Source: Paludibacteraceae bacterium (GTDB lineage Bacteria; Bacteroidota; Bacteroidia; Bacteroidales; Paludibacteraceae). From it: 36,177 nucleotides of DNA. Positions 8,704 through 17,371 of this stretch are shown piece after piece (the first letter of the stretch is position 1; each line of letters begins with the position of its first letter). The DNA lies in the NCBI GenBank assembly GCA_024401455.1, contig JAKSLA010000030.1:1-36177 (forward strand), written 5' to 3'. The notes beneath the pieces are model-generated. The model worked only from the letters and a program-made list of their open reading frames with translations. It ran no database searches and was not told where the DNA came from. Both the position numbers and the translations under genes were made by a program.

Positions 8704-9516
8704 ATGAAAAAGGGTTTGGTATTGATTGGGGTGTTCTTATTGTCATTGTTGGCGAATGCGCAAGTCCAATATAAGCAAGAACATGTTTTTCAGCCGGGCG
8801 AAGCGGCTGTTTACAACATATACTATAACTGGGGATTCATTTGGGTCCATGCAGGTGATATCCGCTTTAGCGTAAAGGAAAGTGTAAAAAACGGTAATAA
8901 GTGCTATGACCTTTATGTGGTAGGTACTACTCGCAGCGCGTTTGACAAGATGTACACTATACGTGATACGTTTATGTCTCGTATGGATGCCTCTACGGCA
9001 TTGCCTTTTTACTATAAGGAGGTGAAGCATGAGGATTCTTACTATTGTAACAAGCAGTATAATTTCGTTCCTAAAAGCGATAGTACATGTGTCTATATGG
9101 ATCTCGTCCGTAAGACAAAGCATAGCCAAGATACGATGATGGTTGCCAAGAATGTTTGTGATTTGGTTTCCACTTGTTATAGGTTCCGTAATTTGGATAT
9201 GCAGACTGTTCCGGAAAAGACGGTGGTCGGCTTCAATATGATGTTTGACAAGGAGGTTTACAACCTCGGGTTGAAGTATTGTGGAAAGGAGACCATTAAA
9301 CTTAAGTCGGGCAAGAAGTACAATGCCTTGAAGTTCGTTCCGAAATTGATTACGGGCGATTTGTTCAAGAAAGAGGACGACATGACGATTTATGTCTCCG
9401 ATGATGAGAACCATGTGCCTCTCTTGGTAACAGCCAAGATTAAGGTGGGTTCTATCAAGGCTATGTTGAGTTCAGTAAGCAACACGAAGACTCCGATGTC
9501 GTCGGAGGTGAAATGA
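8704..9516 (+). CDS. DUF3108-family exported protein
   Basis: The 270-residue protein begins with a cleavable signal peptide (MKKGLVLIGVFLLSLLANAQ, cleavage probably after ANA), so it should be periplasmic or outer-membrane associated. The mature part has the features of the DUF3108 family: an opening F.PGE...Y.I.YNWGFIWVHAGD block (about 30-53), a middle stretch of beta-rich sequence, and a late conserved part around LKSGKKYNALKFVPKLITGDLF. The family's function is unknown; a beta-barrel-like or lipocalin-like fold is often suggested. It follows lepB by 12 bases and is probably in the same transcript. Several Cys residues in the mature part could form disulfides. Confidence 0.85.
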   Translation: MKKGLVLIGVFLLSLLANAQVQYKQEHVFQPGEAAVYNIYYNWGFIWVHAGDIRFSVKESVKNGNKCYDLYVVGTTRSAFDKMYTIRDTFMSRMDASTALPFYYKEVKHEDSYYCNKQYNFVPKSDSTCVYMDLVRKTKHSQDTMMVAKNVCDLVSTCYRFRNLDMQTVPEKTVVGFNMMFDKEVYNLGLKYCGKETIKLKSGKKYNALKFVPKLITGDLFKKEDDMTIYVSDDENHVPLLVTAKIKVGSIKAMLSSVSNTKTPMSSEVK

Positions 9517-9603
9517 TGCTTTTGCCCGTTGGACTCGTTGAAAATAATGTAGAATTAGGGATGATGATGCCTACTGGGCTCGTTGTCCGCTGAAACAAGA
9601 AAA

Positions 9604-10770
9604 ATGTCGAAGATTTTAGTCATAGATGATGAACGTAGCATCCGTAATGCGTTGAAGGATATTTTGGAGTTTGAGAAATATGCTGTGACGCTTGCAGAGG
9701 ATGGTATCAAGGCGTTGGAGATGGTGAAGCAGGAGAAGTTTGACCTTATCTTTTGCGACATTAAAATGCCTCAGATGGATGGCATAGAGGTATTGGAGAA
9801 ATTGCAGGAGTCCAATCCGGATGTGCCTGTCGTTATGATATCTGGGCATGGTAATATTGATACAGCGGTAGAGTGCATCAAGAAGGGTGCATTTGACTTT
9901 ATAGAGAAGCCGATAGATTTGAATCGCCTTTTGGTCTGTGCGCGCAATGGCTTGGATCATCAGAACTTGGTCAGAGAGACCAAGGTCTTGAAGAAGAAGG
10001 TCTCCAAATCGTCACAAATGGTAGGTGAATCGGCTCCAATACAGCGGTTGCGTGAGATTATTGCCCGCGTGGCTCCTACGGATGCCCGTGTATTGATAAC
10101 GGGTGAGAATGGAACAGGTAAGGAGGTGGTTGCCCGCCAACTCTTCGAGATGAGCAATCGGGCGAATGCGCCGTTTGTCGAAGTCAACTGTGCGGCTATC
10201 CCGTCTGAATTGATAGAGAGCGAGTTGTTCGGTCACGAGAAGGGTTCGTTTACTTCGGCTATCAAGCAACGTATCGGAAAGTTTGAGCAGGCGGATGGTG
10301 GCACTATCTTTCTGGATGAGATTGGCGATATGAGCCTCTCGGCACAGACGAAGGTGCTTCGTGTGCTTCAAGAGAATGAGTTGACGAGGGTCGGAAGTGA
10401 TAAGAGCATCAAGGTGAACGTGCGAGTCTTTGCGGCTACTAACAAAGATTTGAAGAAGGAGATTGAAGCAGGCAATTTCCGGGAAGACCTCTTCCATCGT
10501 TTGAATGTCATCCCAATCCAGATTCCACCATTGAGGGATAGAAAGGACGATATTCCGCTTTTGGCCCACTATTTCTGCGAAACAATATGCGAAGAACAAG
10601 GTATTCAGCAGAAAAATTTCACAGACGAGGCATTGGAGGAATTGAAGAATTTCCAATGGACTGGTAATATCCGCGAATTGCGCAATGTGGTGGAACGTAT
10701 GATTATCCTCTGTTCGCAAACGATTACGGCGGAGGATGTAAAGGTGTTTGCCGCGCCTGTATTTATGTAG
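9604..10770 (+). CDS. Sigma-54-type response regulator (REC-AAA+), no DNA-binding domain
   Basis: This is an NtrC-class response regulator. The 388 residues are read from ATG 9604; an upstream TTG at 9583 is less likely. The receiver domain (1-125) has acidic D8/D9, phospho-acceptor D52 and K102 in FIEKP. The AAA+ domain (about 140-370) has Walker A GENGTGKE (167-174), Walker B GGTIFLDEIGD (232-242) and the arginine-finger region FREDLFHRLNV (292-302). Two features are odd. The sigma-54-contacting GAFTGA loop reads GSFTSA (214-219). The protein also ends right after the AAA+ lid, with no C-terminal Fis-type helix-turn-helix. It may act without specific DNA binding or rely on a partner. No histidine kinase gene lies beside it. 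It is 87 bases from the DUF3108 gene and ends at a terminator. Confidence 0.92.
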   Translation: MSKILVIDDERSIRNALKDILEFEKYAVTLAEDGIKALEMVKQEKFDLIFCDIKMPQMDGIEVLEKLQESNPDVPVVMISGHGNIDTAVECIKKGAFDFIEKPIDLNRLLVCARNGLDHQNLVRETKVLKKKVSKSSQMVGESAPIQRLREIIARVAPTDARVLITGENGTGKEVVARQLFEMSNRANAPFVEVNCAAIPSELIESELFGHEKGSFTSAIKQRIGKFEQADGGTIFLDEIGDMSLSAQTKVLRVLQENELTRVGSDKSIKVNVRVFAATNKDLKKEIEAGNFREDLFHRLNVIPIQIPPLRDRKDDIPLLAHYFCETICEEQGIQQKNFTDEALEELKNFQWTGNIRELRNVVERMIILCSQTITAEDVKVFAAPVFM

Positions 10771-10794
10771 GTCGATAGGCTTAAGTAAAATATT

Positions 10795-10829
10795 GCCCTG
10801 AAAGTTGAGATGACTTTCAGGGCCTTTTT
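10795..10829 (+). terminator. Intrinsic terminator after the response regulator
   Basis: An 11-bp perfect stem (GCCCTGAAAGT at 10795-10805 and its complement at 10813-10823) with a 7-nt loop is followed by CTTTTT. It ends the dapB-lepB-DUF3108-regulator run and separates it from the converging helicase gene. Confidence 0.9.
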
Positions 10830-10910
10830 GTTGTGCACTAAAATTTCATGCTGGCGCAACAGGTTGGGCGGGGAGACCCCCATGGTGATGTCTCTACACC
10901 AAGTGCGGTG

Positions 10911-13900
10911 CTATTGAGGTATGGTGTCGCTTTCCCGAATAGCCCCTTTCCCCTCTAAATATTGGATGAAGTGATGATAGGAAGGTGCTCCTTGGAGTAG
11001 TTGCCTATTGCCCACCATTATCATCATCTCTTTAGAACGGGTGATGGCCACGTTGAGTTTTCGGTCTATCTGTTTCCCCTCTTCGTCAAAGACGTTTCCC
11101 GCAAGGAAATCGAGTTGGGAATGGTGGCGGATGGTTGTTCCGTATATGATGACCTCTCTTTCGCTGCCTTGGTAACGCTCTACGGTGTCCACGGTGATCT
11201 CCTTCAGTTCGTCAATGCCTAATTGTTCCAGTTTTTGTCGTATGGTGGCGATTTGGGTGCGGTAAGGCACGATGATGCCGATGGATTCTGCGGCCATGAA
11301 TCTCTTTCCCGAGGTTTGGTATAGCCTCCAGATGTGCTGTGTCAATTGGGTGATGAGTTCGGCTTCTGCCAAATTCACATTGTCAGCGGTGCCGTCTTCC
11401 TTGCTTGCAACATCGAAGAATAGAAGACGTTGGTGGCTTAATGTCCCGTCTAAATCATTGATTATGCTTATTTTTTCTATCTCGTTGAAAAACAAATCTT
11501 TGAGTTGGTGCTTTAGAGGGACGGATGTGAGTAGGTTCGCATAATATTGTTGATTGATGTATTCGGAGACGTCAGGGTGCATTCTGCCTTGATGGTTGAG
11601 CAGATAGACGAGTTCGTCGTTTCCTTTTTGCAATGCCAAAAGCCTTTCGAAGAGTGAATTTCGGCAGTTGGTCAAGCCGATGGAACGAAGCGTTTCCGAC
11701 TTTACCTCCGATTCGTTTTCGCTTTGTTGAACTACGGCGGGGAGTTGCTTGTGGTCGCCGATGAAGACGAATTTACGGATAGCATTGCCGTTGCCAGCCG
11801 AGAGTAGTCCGATGAGTTGTGGCTCTAAGATTTGAGAGGCCTCATCGATGATGGCCAAGTCGAAGTGCTTTATATCGAAGAGGTTACTATTGGCCGCCAG
11901 AGAGGCTGTCGTGCCGACATATACGCGGTTCTGCTGGAGTTGTGCCTTTATCTCGTTTACATTGGTGAAGGAGGCAAGTTTGTTCTTCAAAAGATAACTT
12001 GTGTCAAACGATTCGCTGCAAGAGTGTTCGTGTCCGAGACGAATGAAATCGATTCCCTCTTTAATGAGTTTGGAACAGATTTCTTCCACTGCTCGATTGG
12101 TGAATGAAGCAAGGAGTACGGAGGCCTTCGGATTGGCAAGGGTCTCTTTTAGTATGTTGGTCAGTGCGAACGAAGTCTTGCCCGTTCCGGGAGGGCCGAT
12201 GACTAAGAAGTAGTCTTTCGCCTGTTTTGCCTTTAAAACCAATTCGTTGAAATTCCCGTATGAGCCAATGAGGTTTTGGGTCTTGTCCACGTCTGGTTGT
12301 CGTTGATTCAAAATCAGTTGCTTGCGCCCTTCGTTTTTCATGGCGAGAAAGGCGAATAGGTCTTTGAATCCAGAGGAGAACGAAGAGTCTAAGAAGTCGT
12401 GTTCCATAGCCCAAGAGAAGCCTTGTCTCTTTTTGAACACATTCTCGTTGCGCTGCGTTGCGCGAAGTTTTACAGTGAGGAAATCCTTGCTTATTTCAGT
12501 AAGGGTGGCGCGGAACACGATGTCGTGGCAGAGGTTAGCCTGGTCACTGTTGTGGTAGGCATAGCAGACGACAATGTCGCCTTTTCTGAAGTTGGGCAAA
12601 TTGTCTTTGGCCTCTTCGTGGATGGCGAATCGCACAGACTCGATGCCTTCGTTGGCATCTCCTTTTATCGTGTTTTGGAGTTCCAAGTTGAAATAAACAC
12701 TGCCATCTTGCACTTTTTCTTCCATTGAGGTGTTCCACGCTTGGGCGAATCCGTTTTTGGAAAGATGGTATTCGCGTTCCAAGAAGGTGAAAAAGCGGTA
12801 GAAGTAGGCCTTCTCCGTCGGTTCTGCCTTTTGGACGGTTTGGAGTATGCTCTCTATTTCGGGGCGTTGGTAGTTTTCCCAAAGCACCCCTTTTTTCTCG
12901 TTGACATTGAGCGTGTCGGCCGTTATCTGTTCCAGCATTTTTATATTCCCCTTGAGAAGGAGCATTTCCAAATGGGCGATATAGTTGCGGAGCATAAGGG
13001 CGTTGAAGAGCAATTTAGGGGCTGGGCCCTCTTTGATGAGCCCGTTCTCTTCACGGAACGATTTTCCCTCTGTCGGGTATTTGGAGTAGAGGAGAAGGGC
13101 GTTCACATGGTCGGTTGGTATTCCTTGGTTGTATTTTATCCAAGCCAAGTAGAAGAGCATCTGTACATAGTGCTTTTCTTGATGGCCACCGTTGGGGAAG
13201 CCCCATTTGCCCGACTTTTGCTCGATGAGCAGACGTTTGTCTTCGTGGAGTAAGTCCATACGTCCTTGTATGCCAAGCATTTCACAAAAGAAGGAAGGCT
13301 CAAGCAGGGTTTTCTCCGGGTCGAAGATCAGTTGTCCGTCTAATTGCATTTGCGTGTAGGCGGCCATATTCCGTTGCTGTCTTTGTGCCTCTTTGTGGAA
13401 CTCGTTGCTGTCGAAAGTAGGGCAGGTGATGAGGTTGAGGGCATTCTGTCTGAAAAAGCGGACGGCGCTCTCTTTGTAACTTGAGGGAGTTTTGTTGTAA
13501 ACTGCCTCGTCCAGGAATTGTCCAGCCAAATTACCGATTAGTATCGGTTGGGTGTTTTGTTTGGGTTTTAGGCGCCTTATCAAGTAGGTGTAAGGCGTGA
13601 GTCCATACTCTTCGAAGCATTCGGCGACGGAGGAGATATCAATCAGGAAATCAGGTTCATAGATGATGAATTCGGGGTAGTAAACCTCCTCTTTGAGTTT
13701 GGGACGGATCAGATTGATTTGGCAATCTTTAGACAAGATGGGGCGGATGCCCGTAAGGTCTCCTGCCAGTTTAAATTCCTCCTTCTCTTCTTCAGAAAAG
13801 GCGTAGCAAATGGTTATTTCCTCTTCTTCCTCGTCGTTGCGGTTGGCGTAGATGAAGCGTTCGTCCCAACCATTTACCGACACACGAATGCAGTCGGACA

Positions 13901-14426
13901 AGGCCCGTTCAACGAGAGATGTGTGTTCTTCGAATGTTTCGGGCAGCAGGTTGAGCAGTTCGGAAGGAATGCCTTTTTGATAGATGCCACTGAAAAATTC
14001 GGCCAAAAGTCGGCAGTCGAGCATCTGCGTACGTCGTAGTTCCTCTTCGTCTATTTCGCTGATTGTTTTTATCTTGGCGCGGAAATGTTTGAGCGCACGG
14101 TAAGTGCGTTGCGGAAGGTGGCGTTCCTTGTAGAGGTAGTCCATCTTGGCAAACGGTCCGGCGAAGGCAATGCCTACATTTTTTGTACAGTCGTCCAAAG
14201 CGAGGAAGAACAAACGTCGCATGGAAGTGTAGAATTTTTTCGGGTGAATGTGTTCTGCGTTTTTGCAAAGTTCAGTCAAGTCTTGGTAGAACAATTTCAC
14301 ACCTATTCCCAAATTGATGCTCATATTTTCATTGAGGGGTCTTCTGTGAATCCCCCGGTTTTTAATGTTTAACACTTTGGGCACTCTCTGAAATCTTTTG
14401 TGCGTTTTTTCAAAAATGCCAGCCAT
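10911..14426 (-). CDS. PD-(D/E)XK nuclease / SF1B (Dna2-Upf1-like) helicase fusion
   Basis: A very large DNA- or RNA-processing enzyme. Residue numbers here count from the upstream ATG at 14501. The N-terminal half ends in a RecB/Cas4-like nuclease core: GRMDLL (about 412) and LLIEQKSG (about 420-427) supply the D and E-x-K residues. The C-terminal half is a superfamily 1 helicase: Walker A GPPGTGKT (about 767), IIDEAS (about 884), GDHKQLP (about 915), QGRMHP, VERYQGSERE (about 1111) and NVAITRSKE (about 1150). This resembles Dna2. The frame stays open to 14501 (1,196 residues), but a TATCTTTG promoter element lies inside that 5' end. The start is therefore placed at ATG 14426 (1,171 residues); ATG 14324 is also possible. 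Its role is likely recombination or repair, as inferred from domains only. Confidence 0.88.
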   Translation of the reverse strand: MAGIFEKTHKRFQRVPKVLNIKNRGIHRRPLNENMSINLGIGVKLFYQDLTELCKNAEHIHPKKFYTSMRRLFFLALDDCTKNVGIAFAGPFAKMDYLYKERHLPQRTYRALKHFRAKIKTISEIDEEELRRTQMLDCRLLAEFFSGIYQKGIPSELLNLLPETFEEHTSLVERALSDCIRVSVNGWDERFIYANRNDEEEEEITICYAFSEEEKEEFKLAGDLTGIRPILSKDCQINLIRPKLKEEVYYPEFIIYEPDFLIDISSVAECFEEYGLTPYTYLIRRLKPKQNTQPILIGNLAGQFLDEAVYNKTPSSYKESAVRFFRQNALNLITCPTFDSNEFHKEAQRQQRNMAAYTQMQLDGQLIFDPEKTLLEPSFFCEMLGIQGRMDLLHEDKRLLIEQKSGKWGFPNGGHQEKHYVQMLFYLAWIKYNQGIPTDHVNALLLYSKYPTEGKSFREENGLIKEGPAPKLLFNALMLRNYIAHLEMLLLKGNIKMLEQITADTLNVNEKKGVLWENYQRPEIESILQTVQKAEPTEKAYFYRFFTFLEREYHLSKNGFAQAWNTSMEEKVQDGSVYFNLELQNTIKGDANEGIESVRFAIHEEAKDNLPNFRKGDIVVCYAYHNSDQANLCHDIVFRATLTEISKDFLTVKLRATQRNENVFKKRQGFSWAMEHDFLDSSFSSGFKDLFAFLAMKNEGRKQLILNQRQPDVDKTQNLIGSYGNFNELVLKAKQAKDYFLVIGPPGTGKTSFALTNILKETLANPKASVLLASFTNRAVEEICSKLIKEGIDFIRLGHEHSCSESFDTSYLLKNKLASFTNVNEIKAQLQQNRVYVGTTASLAANSNLFDIKHFDLAIIDEASQILEPQLIGLLSAGNGNAIRKFVFIGDHKQLPAVVQQSENESEVKSETLRSIGLTNCRNSLFERLLALQKGNDELVYLLNHQGRMHPDVSEYINQQYYANLLTSVPLKHQLKDLFFNEIEKISIINDLDGTLSHQRLLFFDVASKEDGTADNVNLAEAELITQLTQHIWRLYQTSGKRFMAAESIGIIVPYRTQIATIRQKLEQLGIDELKEITVDTVERYQGSEREVIIYGTTIRHHSQLDFLAGNVFDEEGKQIDRKLNVAITRSKEMMIMVGNRQLLQGAPSYHHFIQYLEGKGAIRESDTIPQ

Positions 14427-14447
14427 CCGATTTTGAAGCCCCTTGTA

Positions 14448-14455
14448 CAAAGATA
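14448..14455 (-). promoter_or_regulatory. Probable promoter -7 element of the nuclease-helicase gene
   Basis: The - strand reads TATCTTTGTAC, an exact TAnnTTTG match with the common extension. The -33 region is weak. It lies inside the longest open frame, which argues for a start downstream of it at 14426 or 14324. Confidence 0.5.
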
Positions 14456-14527
14456 GGAAAACTTGTTGCTTGTTAATATATAGCATGTTGATTTTTTGCA
14501 TAACTCACGGATTTTGCCGAATATTGC

Positions 14528-14579
14528 ATAATAGAAAAAAGGCCCGTTTGAAGGGCATTCCCCATGGGTAGAAACCCGA
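14528..14579. repeat. Two small hairpins in the mutS upstream region
   Basis: Two short stems lie close together: GCCC/GGGC around GTTTGAA, and GGGT/ACCC around AGAA. They sit in the 135-base gap between the divergent helicase and mutS genes. No consensus mutS promoter was found in this gap. Confidence 0.35.
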
Positions 14580-14636
14580 TAAGAAATGAGAAGATGGGAC
14601 CATTGGGAAATCGCAAAGAATTAATTGTAAGTAGTT

Positions 14637-17252
14637 ATGGCTAAGGTAGAAACTCCGTTGATGAAACAGTATTACGAGATGAAAGAAAAACATCCGGGTG
14701 CTGTTTTACTTTTTCGTGTGGGTGATTTTTATGAGACATTTTCTGAAGATGCCATCAAGGCTTCCGAGATTTTGGGAATAACGCTTACCAAACGTGCCAA
14801 CGGAACTGCTTCGGCCGTTGAATTGGCGGGTTTCCCTCACCATGCGTTGGACACCTACTTGCCTAAATTGGTGCGCGCAGGACAGCGTGTGGCCATCTGC
14901 GATCAACTTGAGGACCCTAAACTGACGAAGACATTGGTGAAGAGGGGTATCACCGAGTTGGTGACGCCGGGTGTCTCCATCAATGACAACGTCTTGAACT
15001 ACAAGGAGAATAACTTTTTGGCCGCTGTCCATCTTTCGAAGAAAAGTGTGGGCGTCGCTTTCCTTGACATCTCGACGGGAGAGTTCTTGACGGCTGAAGG
15101 GACTTTTGACTATGTGGATAAATTGCTGAATAGCATGTCGCCCAAGGAGGTGCTGTATGAGCGTGGCAAAAGGGCTTCGTTCGAGGAACATTTCGGGTCG
15201 AAATATTATACATTTGAAATGGACGATTGGGTCTTCACGGCCGAATCGGCAAACGATCGTCTTCTGAAGCATTTTCAGACGAAGAACCTTAAAGGGTTTG
15301 GCGTGCAGGATTTGGAGTTGGGCATCATCGCCGCTGGTGCGATTTTGCACTATATGGATATTACCCAACATTTCCAAATCAGTCATATTACGCATCTTTC
15401 CCGTATTGAGGAGGACCGTTATGTGTGGTTGGACCGATTTACCATCCGCAACTTGGAACTCTACGGCACCATTCATGAAGGAGGGCAGACCTTGGCCGGC
15501 ATTCTTGACAGCACCATCACACCGATGGGCGCTCGACTGCTTCGCCGTTGGATAGCTTTCCCGTTGAAGGATGTGAAGCCTATCAACGAACGTCTGGATA
15601 TTGTGGAGAGTTTCTTCCGTAATTTGGAGATGAAGTCGATTCTGAACGAGAACCTTTCCACGATAGGCGATTTGGAACGTATCATCTCTAAGGTGGCGGT
15701 CGGTCGTGTGACGCCTCGCGAAGTGGTGCAGTTGAAGGTGGCCCTGACCTCCATTACACCGATTAAGGAGGCTTGTCTGGGTAGCGATAATGATGGGCTT
15801 CGTCGCATCGGTGAGCAGTTGAATCCTTGCCCGAACATTCGAGAGAAGATTGAGAAGGTGATTGTGAACGACCCTTCCAATATGATTAACAAAGGCGGTG
15901 TCGTGGCAGAGGGGGTGAATGCAGAGTTGGACGAGTTGCGCCAAATTGCCCATTCCGGGAAGGGGTACCTTCTGCAGATTCAGCAGCGCGAATCGGATGC
16001 AACGGGCATCCCAAGTTTGAAAATCAGTTACAACAATGTTTTCGGTTATTATATCGAAGTGCGTAATACCCACAAGGACAAAGTGCCTGAGGGCTGGATT
16101 CGTAAGCAGACGTTGACGAATGCAGAGCGTTACATTACGCAAGAATTAAAGGAATACGAAGAGAAGATTTTAGGTGCGGAGGATAAAATCCTTGCCCTTG
16201 AATCGAAAATATACAATGATTTGGTTTTGGAACTGGCCGAATACATCCCAGCCATCCAAATCAATTCCAATCTCTTGGCGCAGATTGATTGCCTTCTCTC
16301 TTTTGCGAAGGTTTCTGCAACCAATAAGTATGTTCGTGCGGAGGTGAATGATAGTGATGTGATTGACATCCACCAAGGCCGTCACCCTGTGATCGAGAAG
16401 CAGTTGCCTGTGGGCGAATCGTATATTGCCAACGACCTCTTCTTGGATAGCAATTCTCAACAGATTATCATGATCACAGGTCCGAATATGGCCGGTAAAT
16501 CAGCCTTGTTGAGGCAAACGGCTTTAATTGTGCTTATGGCGCAGGTAGGGTGTTTCGTCCCTGCCGAATCGGCCAGCATAGGCGTGGTGGATAAGATTTT
16601 CACGCGTGTCGGCGCTTCTGACAACATATCGATGGGTGAGTCAACCTTTATGGTGGAGATGAATGAGGCGGCAAGCATCATCAACAACCTCTCTCAGCGT
16701 AGTTTGGTCTTGTTTGATGAGTTGGGACGCGGAACGAGTACCTATGACGGTATTTCCATCGCTTGGGCGATTGTGGAGCATATCCACGAGCATCCGAGGG
16801 CGAAGGCGAAAACGCTCTTTGCTACCCACTATCACGAGTTGAACGAGATGGAGAACACCTACCATCGCATCAAGAATTACAATGTTTCGGTGAAGGAGGT
16901 GGATAACAAAGTGATCTTCCTTCGTAAGTTGCAAAGGGGGGGAAGTGAACATAGCTTTGGTATTCATGTGGCGAAGTTGGCGGGCCTTCCGCAGAGCGTG
17001 GTGAAGCGTGCCAATGAAATTCTGGGTCAGTTGGAGAGCAACAACCGTAATAACGGGGAAATAGCCAAGCCCGTCAAAGGCATTGCCGAACACAAGGAAG
17101 GCTATCAGTTGAGCATCTTCCAGTTGGACGACCCTGTCCTTTCACAGATCCGAGACGAAATTATCAATTTGGATGTCAACAACCTCACACCTTTGGAGGC
17201 GTTGAACAAGTTGAACGATATAAAGCGTATCGTCACAGGTAAAAGTGTGTAG
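14637..17252 (+). CDS. mutS: DNA mismatch repair protein MutS
   Basis: MutS binds mismatches and small loops and starts repair with MutL. The 871-residue protein carries the mismatch-recognition F-x-E motif in GDFYETF (F31, E33), connector and clamp domains, and an ABC-type ATPase. Walker A is GPNMAGKS (615-622), followed by the STFMVEMNE block and the Walker B region [14 protein letters not shown]. The HATHYHEL-like switch reads FATHYHEL, and the C-terminal helix-turn-helix dimerisation region is present. Length and motifs fit true MutS1. It is followed after about 120 bases by uvrA on the same strand, with a palindromic repeat directly behind the stop. Confidence 0.97.
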   Translation: MAKVETPLMKQYYEMKEKHPGAVLLFRVGDFYETFSEDAIKASEILGITLTKRANGTASAVELAGFPHHALDTYLPKLVRAGQRVAICDQLEDPKLTKTLVKRGITELVTPGVSINDNVLNYKENNFLAAVHLSKKSVGVAFLDISTGEFLTAEGTFDYVDKLLNSMSPKEVLYERGKRASFEEHFGSKYYTFEMDDWVFTAESANDRLLKHFQTKNLKGFGVQDLELGIIAAGAILHYMDITQHFQISHITHLSRIEEDRYVWLDRFTIRNLELYGTIHEGGQTLAGILDSTITPMGARLLRRWIAFPLKDVKPINERLDIVESFFRNLEMKSILNENLSTIGDLERIISKVAVGRVTPREVVQLKVALTSITPIKEACLGSDNDGLRRIGEQLNPCPNIREKIEKVIVNDPSNMINKGGVVAEGVNAELDELRQIAHSGKGYLLQIQQRESDATGIPSLKISYNNVFGYYIEVRNTHKDKVPEGWIRKQTLTNAERYITQELKEYEEKILGAEDKILALESKIYNDLVLELAEYIPAIQINSNLLAQIDCLLSFAKVSATNKYVRAEVNDSDVIDIHQGRHPVIEKQLPVGESYIANDLFLDSNSQQIIMITGPNMAGKSALLRQTALIVLMAQVGCFVPAESASIGVVDKIFTRVGASDNISMGESTFMVEMNEAASIINNLSQRSLVLFDELGRGTSTYDGISIAWAIVEHIHEHPRAKAKTLFATHYHELNEMENTYHRIKNYNVSVKEVDNKVIFLRKLQRGGSEHSFGIHVAKLAGLPQSVVKRANEILGQLESNNRNNGEIAKPVKGIAEHKEGYQLSIFQLDDPVLSQIRDEIINLDVNNLTPLEALNKLNDIKRIVTGKSV

Positions 17253-17290
17253 GGGCAACCCTTGTGGTTGCCCATGTGGTTGCCTCGTGG
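17253..17290. repeat. Palindromic repeat with GTGGTTG direct repeats between mutS and uvrA
   Basis: GGGCAACC (17253-17260) pairs perfectly with GGTTGCCC (17266-17273) around a CTTGT loop, starting on the base after the mutS stop codon. Further GTGGTTG copies follow to about 17290. Read on the other strand the loop is ACAAG, the same core as in the hairpins at 23.3-24.3 kb, so it belongs to that dispersed family. It is not followed by a T run and is not a typical terminator. Confidence 0.7.
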
Positions 17291-17371
17291 TTGGTTGCCC
17301 ATTATCGGAGCCACCTTCGCTTAAAAGTGTTTCTCCAATCAATAAGAATCAATTTAGGGGACTTGTTATAT

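Noticed and set aside
14706-16142. A 478-codon antisense frame opposite mutS, and a similar 335-codon one opposite lepB (7582-8589)
   Set aside because: Both are frame shadows of strongly conserved genes; no domain or start signal supports them.
17264-17371. Upstream extension of the uvrA frame to 17264
   Set aside because: The extra 36 residues come from the palindromic repeat region; UvrA proteins begin near MERKIKEE.
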